From Cytidiella melzeri (taxonomy: Eukaryota > Basidiomycota > Agaricomycetes > Polyporales > Irpicaceae): 64,000 nucleotides of DNA. The notes under the pieces were generated by a model that was given only the letters and a program-made list of their open reading frames with translations, was not told the DNA's origin and made no database searches. The translations under genes were made by a program, and so were the position numbers. The stretch lies in contig JABYQR010000090.1 in the NCBI GenBank assembly GCA_022592445.1, positions 1-64,000 of the forward strand, written 5' to 3'. This document shows, in pieces, positions 9,588-18,513 of the stretch (position 1 is its first letter; the number at the start of each line of letters is the position of its first letter).

Positions 9588-10702
9588 CTATTGGCTGGTC
9601 CTCTTTCTACGACGACTGGTCTTCCCTTTAGCAGGAGTAGGAGACGACTCAGACAGCCGAGGTTTCTTGAGCGGCCGATATGCATCCTCCGCCTCCGTCT
9701 CAAAGTCTTCTTCATCCTCAGATATGTCAAATGGTACTATGAGGTAACAATATCGCCTTAGTGTCGCGTTTCCACGAATACAAGGTCAAGAGATCATACC
9801 TGTACGTTTCTGCCCACAAGTTCCCTCTTCAGCTGCCCACCTACATATGCATCCCGTTTTGACACATGCCGCACAGGACACATGCCTCTGGCGCATTCGT
9901 TTGGCATTGCAGCTGAGGCCCTCTTTCCTACAAGTGAGGCAGGACCCTCTCAGGGACGCCAGTTTCTGGTCGGCGTCCGCGAGATCTTTGTGAGCATCAA
10001 AACAAGCCTTTCTTCGGAATTCCACAGCCTTAATAACAGCCTCCTCCGGTTTCTCTCGCTTCTCTGGACATTCGATGGTGTACACCAAGCTGGGCAAGAC
10101 GTAGTTGGGCCTGGGGCGGATAAGCGAGGGGAGCGTGTCCTCTTTGACTTTCATGTCCGGAATCCTTGGCGTCGGAAACGCCTCAAAGCTAGCCGATTTC
10201 TCCTTCGCTCTCGCGAGCTTGGGAAAGGTGACCTCGCGGATCCCATAGATATCAGGAGAGCCACGCCTAATTTCTACACAGATTCGTTTCAACGCAACAC
10301 CCTCGTGGACGGTTTGTGCGGCAACGTACCCCAAGTGCTCAACACCTCATGGTAGAAAGGTGTGATGGGCGAGCATACAGCCCGGAGTTTCTCTTTGCGA
10401 GTAGGAGCAAAGTCTGAGTCGTCGTCATATTCATCCGATGTGTCTGACAGTTCGAGCGCAATTGTGAATTTCCGGTGAGTCTACTGTTTCGCAAAGCGTC
10501 GGCTCTTACCTTCCACGAGAGTTGTATCGGTCATACACGAATCAGGGTCGGTATCGCCATCGTCCATGATGTCTGAGGTCAGTTCAGACACGCCGAGTTG
10601 CATCTTTGAACTACCAGCCTCCGCATAAATGGCGCGTCGGTAGTGCCACTCGTTGTTAAAGAGGTCTAAGGCGGAGGTCGAGATCGGAGTGTTGAGTACC
10701 AT
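9588..10702 (-). CDS. Cys-rich (zinc-binding-like) hypothetical protein
   Basis: The gene starts at 10702 (MVLNTPISTSALDLFNNEW). Introns: 10444-10509 (gtaaga...ctgtcag), a very short 10338-10378 (41 nt, gtatgc...ttgag) and 9737-9799 (gtatga...catag). With these the frame is closed over 945 nt (314 aa). Without the 41-nt intron the frame breaks, so this spot could instead be a 1-nt indel. The C-terminal half holds CLTC...C...CAAC...CIC spacing (about residues 215-255), suggesting a metal-binding site. An acidic tail (ISEDEEDFETEAEDAY) and a basic end (KGKTSRRRKR) follow. The middle (ICVEIRRGSPDIYGIREVTFP) looks conserved but I cannot name the family. DNA binding is possible but not shown. Confidence 0.6.
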
Positions 10703-11611
10703 GTTAGCTGCACGCTCGAAGGGAGGGCTAGAGAGTGAGAGAGGAACATCGTTAGCAGGCGAGCTTTTTTATAGACGAGTGCTGAGAGCACAAAGAAGCC
10801 TTTGTCCTCACCTCAAATGGTCACTGCAACACGTTGAACGCCGCCACTCAACTATTACAACTGTAGAATCTCGGTGGCACAGGTGCTTTATGTGCTGGCG
10901 AGACTTGAAGCTTGAGCAGCTACAGCAGCACAAAGATGAGATATCCGAGGCCATGGGGAAGCCGTACTTATCAAGGTGCGGCTGACGGTCAGACCTGATT
11001 CAGATTCGACCAGCACACATGGCCAACAGGCCTGAGGAACTCGTTTGCGCAACGTTTTCGTTGATCTGCGCGGTACGCCATCGATGTCAAGCAATGCCAG
11101 TTTCGCTGCACCGCATGCCAAGTACCGTGTAAGTCCGTGTCTGATGAGGGTGATGAGGCCGACGAGGCGGAGAAAGCTTGACAAACAAAAACACTGACCT
11201 GAGACACGTCTCGCGAGTATCAGGTTACAAAAGTGTACAGCAGCTGCTACAACTGCGCAGCCGAGCACGGCAATAAGACGTAAGTGCAGAGAACACGACT
11301 GCACAACGTGTAGCCGTCGAAGGATGTGGGGAACGTAAACTGCAGAGTGGCGATCGTGTGTCGGGGCACGCTGGGGTTGAGCAACACGACTTTGACGAGA
11401 TCGATAATTCAGAGAGGTAGCGTGTTCCTCCTTGACTTCGGTAGCAATACGGACGGCCGGAAATCAAAGCAAAGGATATTGCATTTTGGTACACTTGACA
11501 ACAAGTGTACCTCGAAATCAGTAGGGACCAAAACACCAACCTACGAAAGGGGCTGCATCAAGACAGTTGCGACAAGCTCGATAGAAGAAGGACGATTCGA
11601 CGACAAGCAAG
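10703..11611. other. Intergenic region with Cys-containing short frames
   Basis: This lies between the 3' end of SCD6 and the start of the Cys-rich gene. On the plus strand short frames include FRCTACQVPCK (near 11090) and SSCYNCAAEHGNKT (near 11240), which recall zinc-binding patterns but do not join into a convincing gene. It may be a relic of a related Cys-rich gene. Confidence 0.25.
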
Positions 11612-13138
11612 TCATTGGCGAGGGTTGCCACTGGGACCGCCGCCCCTACGTCCCCGTCCACCGCCTCTGCGGCCATAGCCACCCCAGCCACCAACATAGG
11701 CACCTGGACCCATCAAGCCAATGCCACCAGGCTCCCCAAACGTCGCGACGTTCCTTTCTCGCTCTTCCTCTCGTCTGTTGCGGCCACCTCCACCTCGTCT
11801 CCCGCCACGTCCACGACCCTCTGCAGGAGGGTCGTTGCTTCCAGAAGAGAGGGTATCAAAGAAAGATTTCTTGGGATTGTACGCATGTTCCTTCTCCTCT
11901 TCGTCAGCATTGCCTTTTGTTTCTGGGGTACCCTCACCACTCGGGGTGGCTTCGCCTGACTTGGACTTGGTCGGAGTCGCAGCAGGGCCTAGCGAGGACT
12001 TGTCGAACCGTGCATTCGAACCCTCGAAATCGAAATCGGTCGTAGGCACTTTTATGTCGTTGGCTCTCGAATCAGCATGTCTTCCCCCGCGACGTCCGCC
12101 GCGACCTCCCTGCGGTGCAACAGACGGTCCACTAACCCGGAGATCGCCTATCGCTCGTTCGACAGTTTCCAAAGATACCGTGGCGGAAGTGACAGCATCG
12201 TTCCTTTGTCCCTTTGGCGTTCCGTTTTGAATGGGTGGCGTAGGTTGCTGAGGCTGAGTGGGACCTTGTGTAAAGGGTTGTTGTCTTTGTTGCTGCGGAG
12301 GCGGAGCACCCTGCGGTTGAGGAACGGGTGGCTGAACAGTGCCAGGTGCGCCAAATCCATATGGAGGCTGCTGTATCGGAGCAGATGCCTACGATTCAAG
12401 GCTTTGTGAATAACACGCGTACAGACAGGAGCGGTAAAGGCGAATAATCAGAAGGAAGGCAACGGGTTATCCACACAATTCTATGCGCTCTCGGAATGCA
12501 GAGTCTTTGACTCATTCACATCCGTCAATATTATCATCTGTGGAGGCTTTAGAATTGGAAGCAGATCCACTTACGCCAAGAACGGCTGGGTCGTCGTGAA
12601 CATCTCGGCGTGGCGGTTGTTGCTGGGCCCCCTCATCCACTGCCAGGTCTTTCACTTCTGACGCGCGAAAGATGATATATGCATAGGGTTCCTGAACAGG
12701 GGGTATAAATTGCTCTGGAGGTCTGTGGATGGATTGACGCGTCAGCGAATGAAGATTCAGCTTGTGCAAGTGTTCAGAAGGAAGGCAACGGAAAGATCCA
12801 CATGGGGTTTTGCGCTCTCGGACAACTGAGCAGTGCTCATTTACATCCGTATTGGATTCATCAACAAAGGGCAGCTCGCAACTGCAGCTCACCTTCTCGT
12901 CTCCGTTCCCATAGAGTAGACTAGAAAAAAACTCATCAGGAGACGAATAGAGATGATCTCAGTGAACATACCATTAGAGAGCTGGATCGTCGACGCAGCT
13001 GGATTTATACCGGCCAGAATACCTCTATACCGCACATCTGAGTGAGAAATGAGCGATATAGGCTTTCTGAACAGCATATTGTGAGTAAACCAAATCAACA
13101 CATCAGCTTGAGACGCACCCAATGAAACTGAGGGCCAT
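11612..13138 (-). CDS. SCD6: Scd6/Lsm14 family mRNP protein
   Basis: Five exons: 13119-13138, 12972-13066, 12893-12920, 12575-12722 and 11612-12388, together 1068 nt (355 aa). The N-terminus is the Lsm14-type Lsm domain (MALSFIG, KPISLISHSDVRYRGIL, EPYAYIIFRASEVKDL). A long P/Q-rich linker follows, then the DFDF box (FDFEGSNARFDK), the FFD box (YNPKKSFFDTL), a TFG box (NVATFGEPG) and a C-terminal RGG/GGR tail. This is the full order known for Scd6/Lsm14, a translation repressor and decapping activator of P-bodies. Two introns (12389-12574 and 12723-12892) are 186 and 170 nt, three times the usual size here, and share a related core. The gene is head to head with PGS1 (189 bp). Confidence 0.93.
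12448..12525 (-). repeat. Intron-borne repeat, copy A (introner-like)
   Basis: The core lies in SCD6 intron 4 (12389-12574). It shares tcagaaggaaggcaacgg, atccaca, tgcgctctcgga and ctcatt-acatccgt with copy B at 12774-12850 in the same order and orientation. Identity is about 70-75 percent by eye. Confidence 0.75.
12774..12850 (-). repeat. Intron-borne repeat, copy B (introner-like)
   Basis: This is the counterpart of 12448-12525, inside SCD6 intron 3 (12723-12892). Both copies contain stop codons when read along the gene, so a duplicated exon is not the explanation. Confidence 0.75.
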
Positions 13139-13327
13139 TTTGTGGTGAAGATGAGAGTGGTCAGTGTTGAAGTTCGCAGTGCGTGGCCGAACGCGTTTCC
13201 AAGTCAGTTTTCCCACGGCCTTCTCTCATTTGAGAAGTGCATCCAAATCTCAGAGGACTTCGTCACCCGCCGCTGGCATTGATCTCGACTCTACGGGGAG
13301 GAACGCGTTCTACTCCCGCGCACGAAT
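13139..13327. promoter_or_regulatory. Shared SCD6/PGS1 promoter region
   Basis: Only 189 bp separate the two divergent start codons, so both promoters and 5' leaders must lie here. No element is assigned. Confidence 0.5.
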
Positions 13328-15148
13328 ATGCTACGGCTTGCTTGTGCGAAGAGAGCCTTCTCTTTGTCACGAGTGTCGCAGTATACGAGGAATACGTCGC
13401 ACAACGCGCAGGTCCTGACTAGTCATTTGGACCCGTCGATTCGAGGCTTCGTGGATGCATACTCAACGCGACAGCCTTGCTTCAGTGTGCCCTCATCTAA
13501 CATACGCATATTGCAACAGCCAAAGGAGTTTTACGAATGCTTGTTGGTTGGTACGATGTCTACCTGAGGGCGTCATGCTGACACGGTTTCACCCAGAACA
13601 TGATCTCACGCGCCGAGAGAGACATATTTCTCTCATCGTTATATATTGGGTCAAAAGAGGGCGAGCTAGTATGTTATCTTCTGTCCTTTCAACCTCCGAA
13701 CAGTCTGCTGACCGTGAGACGAGGTGGACAGTTTGCACAGTGCTCTCCACAACAAGCCTAATTTGCGCATACATCTGCTGCTGGACTACAACCGCTCTAC
13801 TCGTCCGGGCCCCGACTCAACTGCCCAAATTCTTCTTCCCATTCTGAAGGAGTTCCCCAACAGGACTCGGATCTTGTTGTTTCGAAGTCCAAAACTGAAG
13901 GGTCTCATGGCTAAGCTAGTGCCACCGCGATTCAACGAAGGATGGGGCACATGGCATCCAAAGATATACGGCGTCGACACGGAGGTTATGCTGAGCGGGC
14001 GAGTTAGTTCCATTGAACGATGATTATGCCGAGAGACTGACAATGCATCTCAAGAGCAAACCTCAACGATTCTTATTTCACAAATCGACAAGATAGGTAT
14101 ATCCACTTTGATCAAGCAAGCTTGGCAGCATACTGTCAGGAGTTTCTGCATGCATCGTCCGCATTCACATATCGCCTACTTCCCGACGCATCCGCCTCGG
14201 AGGGATATCGTATGTCCTGGGAACAGACTAGTGTGCATCCTCAGCATACAGAATCATTGGCGCAAGCTACGTTGTCAGCGTTTCAGTCCCGGTGGCGAAG
14301 GCTGTCTATGGAAGCACTCAGTTGTCAGCAGCCTGAGGACACCTCGCCCGAGAACGCCTTAATCATGCCGATAATACAAGGTGGCCAATTCGGAATACGA
14401 GAGGAAGAGCAAGCTATGAAGTCCTTGCTCCATGGATTGTCTCAGCATTCAGCAGACACATCAAGTACATCTAGAGATTATAATGGCCCAGTCATAGACT
14501 TCACGACCGGGTATTTTGGGATATATAATGATTATTGCAAGCTCATCCTTGAGTCCTCCCTACGTTATCGAATAATATGTTCCAGCCCCAAAGTACGTGT
14601 CATGTATGACGTTAAATATCATTTCTCACCCCTTATCGTTACTTAGGCAAACGGATTCTATGGATCGAAAGGTGTATCGGGGCGACTTCCTGAAGGCTAT
14701 ACCCTGCTGGAGCAACGATTCATGCGTCAAGTTCGCCAGGCCAAATTGGAGTGGCTCCATGACAGTACTGTGGGCGTAGAAGGGCCTGGGGTGCAACTCA
14801 ACGAATGGGAAAGAGATGGTTGGACATACCATGCCAAAGGTACCGTCTCCACGTCCTTCCTAATGCTCCCCTTGGCTTACACGCAATGTGGCAGGCATCT
14901 GGTTGCGCCCGAACCCTGCCGCAGATCCTTGCCTTACGTTGTTTGGTTCCACCAACTTGAACTCTCGCTCGGCGAACCTCGACACAGAACTGTCATTCAT
15001 CCTTACCACCGGTGCTTCGGATCTTCGTCGCCGCCTCGGCGCAGAAGTTGACGGCCTGCGAGAGCATGCCCATGCATGGCGTGGTGCCGAACGAAGTGTC
15101 AGCCTGGGTACAAAGGCATTGGTGGCTCTAGTAGGAGGCTTCTTGTAG
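13328..15148 (+). CDS. PGS1: CDP-diacylglycerol-glycerol-3-phosphate phosphatidyltransferase
   Basis: Six exons (13328-13546, 13597-13668, 13724-13998, 14055-14592, 14647-14839, 14895-15148) give 1551 nt, 516 aa. The enzyme makes phosphatidylglycerophosphate, the committed step to cardiolipin in mitochondria. The N-terminus (MLRLACAKRAFSLSRVSQY) is a typical mitochondrial presequence, which decided the start. Family marks: RDIFLSSLYIG, DYNRSTRPGP, then two PLD-type motifs, WHPKIYG (H175, K177) with SGANLNDSYF, and YHAKGIWLRP (H430, K432) with GSTNLNSRSANLD. The third intron (13999-14054) has a GC donor (gcgagt), which is needed to keep SGANLN in frame. The intron at 13547 has a weak GTTGGT donor. 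The end is hydrophobic (ALVALVGGFL). Confidence 0.93.
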
Positions 15149-15426
15149 TCATCATTGCGCTCAGCGTGAATCAACTGGTGCTAGCCCAGTAAGCGTTCCA
15201 CGCTCGGAGCCGGGGTTGTCACATCATCCCTGGAGCGTGCCGTTAGCGAGAATAACCTTGCGTCTCGACGCTGCTGTCTTTTGTTGTTTGGCCGGCATTC
15301 TAAGCATGAATGAATCATGGTTTCCGAGCTGCTCGGCATGTCAAGGTCTCGCTAGCCCTTGAGTCAGTTTGACATTTCAAAGTTAAACTTCTATGCCACG
15401 GTCATACTCTTTCTTTCCGCCGCGTC

Positions 15427-16459
15427 TTATTCAATGACAACCTTACTCTTCTCCTCTAGCTCTCCTAGTGAGACATTGGCAGGCTCATCTGACCGCGATG
15501 CCCTGCTCTTCGATTCCGCCGCTGTCTTTCGTGTCCTTGAGGTCGGCATTGATGTTCCCACCACACCGCGAGACATATCAAGGTATTCAAACTTGCGTGA
15601 ATCAAGCGTAAATGTCACAGGGCCCTAAAAACACCGGGTCAGAATGTATTGTCATCTTTCACAGCCATGGGTGGCTGCAATATCATGAAGCATCTATGTC
15701 ACATACATCGTTGATGAGGCTGACGTTCATCATTGCACCAAAACGTCCGTCTGGAGCGATCAATAGAGAAAGTCAGATTGTCGAGGTGCGGTGCGGGAGG
15801 TCGGAGAGTCAGCTAAAAGCTGCGAGGTCACGACGTACCTTTGATCTTTTCTGCTTTGTATAGCGAATGCATCCTTTCGAGGAATACGCTATACATTTGC
15901 CTTGAAGGTTCGGTGGCCTGTGAGCGAGCATCGTCACGAGTGTAAGGTGCGGCTGCACAAGGAGGCCACTATCAGATTTTCCTCACCATCGCTCGATGGA
16001 AGTCGGGCTTGTTGCCTTTGGAGGTATTGGCGAAGAGGGTGAACTGTGAGACGCACAAAATCTCGCCCTCGATATCCTTGACACTCTGCTTCCACATCGC
16101 ACCCTTTTCGTCAGAAAACACCTTCAATGCTAAACTGTGCGAAGAGCTGTTGTCAGAATGGTTTACACAGTTTCCTTAGACCAGATAGGCATACATTTTA
16201 TTCGTGATGGTAGTGACATCGTCGAGCGTGTCATCTGTTCTGGCCGCAGGTTCAGGCTCGAGACTTGCAGAACGAAGATGGGTGACGTCGACCTGTTCCA
16301 ATTCCAACCAAGACCATGAGCCCTCGTCCAATTGAAGAGATGAGTTCATTGTCAACTGGACGTGCGCAGAGATCAGTCAGCTACAATATCTGCGTGTAAT
16401 GTTTTGAGTTGCTCACCAGTGACAGACGCAGATGCGACTTGCTGAACGACAGCGCGCAT
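15427..16459 (-). CDS. DTD1: D-aminoacyl-tRNA deacylase (DTD)
   Basis: Seven exons (16417-16459, 16293-16355, 16195-16234, 15987-16134, 15839-15917, 15707-15750, 15427-15624) give 615 nt, 204 aa. DTD removes D-amino acids (and glycine) from mis-charged tRNAs. Family marks: [22 protein letters not shown], the catalytic SQFTLFA (in [22 protein letters not shown]), and the second active-site part [13 protein letters not shown], the GP cis-dipeptide motif. The usual protein is about 150 aa; here about 50 extra, S/R/K/E-rich residues follow LDSRKFEYL. One exon boundary (donor gtcgac at 16292) is weak but conserves the frame. The gene is divergent from the cyclophilin, 210 bp apart. Confidence 0.93.
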
Positions 16460-16669
16460 CCTGAAAACGGTCTGAGCTGAAAGATGGAGGCAATGTACAC
16501 TGAATGCCGAAGTGCAAGTCGGCAGAATGTCGCTGAATGCTAAAAGTCGAAGGGTCACTGAAGCGCTCAGGCTCAAGTTGTTCTTGACGAGCGACGCTCA
16601 GGATTAAAAGGTATGGGGGACAGCTGCTCGTCGTTGCATCCATTTTTGACCTGTCTTTCTAGGATAGCA
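16460..16669. promoter_or_regulatory. Shared DTD/cyclophilin promoter region
   Basis: These 210 bp separate divergent start codons of two conserved genes. No motif is assigned with confidence. Confidence 0.45.
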
Positions 16670-17423
16670 ATGGAGTCTGTCGTGCTCGAAACAAGCTTGG
16701 GCGACATACAGTTAGAGCTGTATTGGAATCATGCCCCTCGAGTAAGTGGCTGACCGCATACATCCGCCGTAACCAGACTCAATAGCTCTACCTTACAAAC
16801 AGACATGCAAAAACTTTGCTGAACTCGCCAGGCGAGGCTACTACAATGGCGTTATATTTCACCGCATCATTTCCGTATGTGCCCTTCTTCACACAGTCCG
16901 GTATTTTTCGATCTGTGTGAGCTCAACCTTATATAGGATTTCATGATTCAAACTGGTGACCCCACTGGTACAGGCAGGGGGGGCACAAGTATCTATGGCC
17001 AAAAATTGTGAGTTTTGGTGAGCTGAACAATGACAGCGGTAGCCATGACATAGCCTGTAGCCAGGACGAAATACACCCTGAACTGCGGTTCACCGGAGCA
17101 GGCATTCTCGCCATGGCAAATGCAGGTCCCAACACCAACGGTGATTTTTACTTGTGTACTCGCTCGTATATAACCTCTAATACCGTCGTTGCTGATAAGG
17201 ATCACAATTCTTTATCACCCTCGCACCAGTACCCTTCCTGGATGATAAACATACCATTTTCGGGCGGGTGAGCTCCGGCATGCGTGTTGTGCAACGTCTC
17301 GGCGCAGTTGCTACTGATGCGCAGGATAAGTATGTCTTCAATAAATGCTCTGTAACCTTTACCTGATTGGTTGGCTGCAGACCTCGAGAGGATGTCAAGA
17401 TTCACAAAGCAAGAACTGTATAG
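16670..17423 (+). CDS. Cyclophilin, PPIL1 type (peptidyl-prolyl isomerase)
   Basis: Six exons (16670-16741, 16803-16874, 16937-17007, 17061-17140, 17200-17329, 17381-17423) give 468 nt, 155 aa, a single cyclophilin domain. Visible marks: [39 protein letters not shown] with the catalytic Arg, [29 protein letters not shown] and [11 protein letters not shown]. The start [13 protein letters not shown] and the lack of signal or extra domains fit the PPIL1/Cyp1 group, which sits in spliceosomes in animals and fission yeast. All introns are 52-62 nt. It is head to head with DTD. Confidence 0.95.
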
Positions 17424-17483
17424 CGGTTGGAGACGGGCTCTTGCGGTCTCTGTGCAATCTTTGCATGATCAGAAACCCTCGCG

Positions 17484-18086
17484 ATGCTCACCGCTTCTCC
17501 CGCCTGTTGCTCCATGATATTGCTGCTTGCTTCAAATCTTTCCAATGTCCTTCCAGACGAATGTCGCGCGGCTTTACGGTTCAATTACTCTCTACCACCC
17601 TTAACAAAGCATTTTGACTACACTGGCGTTCAAAGCACAACCCCAACTCGTGTACCTCGGAGCATTGTCGATAATCAAATTGGCGTGGCCTCCAACTCTA
17701 AACCCACCTGACGCCCGGTCAGTTGTCTTTTTGACATTTTCGTCCCCGCTTCCTTTGTCGGAGCTGCAGAAGCCTTGTCCACACCTTTCTGCGCTTATTT
17801 TCCTTCCAGATGGACGGATACCCAGGGTGCGGTCCCGGGCGCAGAAAAGGAGCAAGAACGGAGTCTGCCGTCTGATAGACCAGTCCCGTGGTATGCGTAC
17901 CTGCAATGCCATATCTGTGACGTTTTGTGCTACCAATCAAACGGTAACGCCTCTCGTACTTCTTCCTCGACGTCGAGTTCCTCGGCCAATCGCCCTCAAT
18001 CATACATGTGGCAAGAGCGGGGGAACTCTCTCACTCGAACAACGTGTCCTTCGCCACATAGAGCTCTGCTTCGTGATGAAGTATAA
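17484..18086 (+). CDS. Hypothetical protein, N-terminus unresolved
   Basis: Two parts join in frame: a segment reading QPQLVYLGALSIIKLAWPP to 17717, intron 17718-17809 (gtcagt...ccttccag), and 17810-18086 with VPWYAYLQCHICDVLCYQS and a Ser-rich linker, ending at TAA. The N-terminus is uncertain: one option starts at 17484 (MLTASPACCSMILLLASNL) and needs a weak intron to 17637. The product is short, with one CHIC pair and a hydrophobic segment. I do not recognise it. It sits between the cyclophilin (same strand) and the convergent CDC4-like gene. Confidence 0.35.
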
Positions 18087-18513
18087 CTTTCATGTCCGAT
18101 TGGCCCCTCCTGAGCGCGCTCTAACAGCCGTATCGCTGAGGCTGTAGGGTTGGCTAAATTCTGGAAAGATCTTATTTGGTATGCGATCAGCCACGTTAAT
18201 AATCGGTCGTTAGAAAGAGGGATCGTCAGAAGGGACCTTCATGGCGTGTAACTCGGGGTGAAGAGGAAATTGATAACCTGATGTATGACCGAACTGGGAG
18301 TCATGTCTACATAGAACACTGAGAGACGAGCTATGATACAACCAAACAAAGACTGGTGAGAGACCGCGAAAGACCATGCCAGTGGGAGGGTGACAGTATA
18401 GACACAATATCCGACCTTGAAATGAATACACTACTATGGCTCTGGCATGATGCATACCACACGGTGAGAGAAGCGAGCTAAAATCCAACGTAACAGCCCG
18501 ACGTATCGTGAGA
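18087..18513. other. Convergent 3' region
   Basis: These 427 bp separate the stop codons of two convergent genes. They should hold both 3' untranslated regions. Nothing else was seen. Confidence 0.4.

Noticed and set aside
11721..12230. Plus-strand ORF of 169 codons within SCD6
   Set aside because: It is the reverse of the RGG- and P/Q-rich exon, whose codon pattern keeps the opposite strand open. The SCD6 motifs settle the strand.
17614..18147. Uninterrupted plus-strand ORF of 177 codons
   Set aside because: After 17717 its sequence loses protein character, while splicing out 17718-17809 gives a better product ending at 18086.
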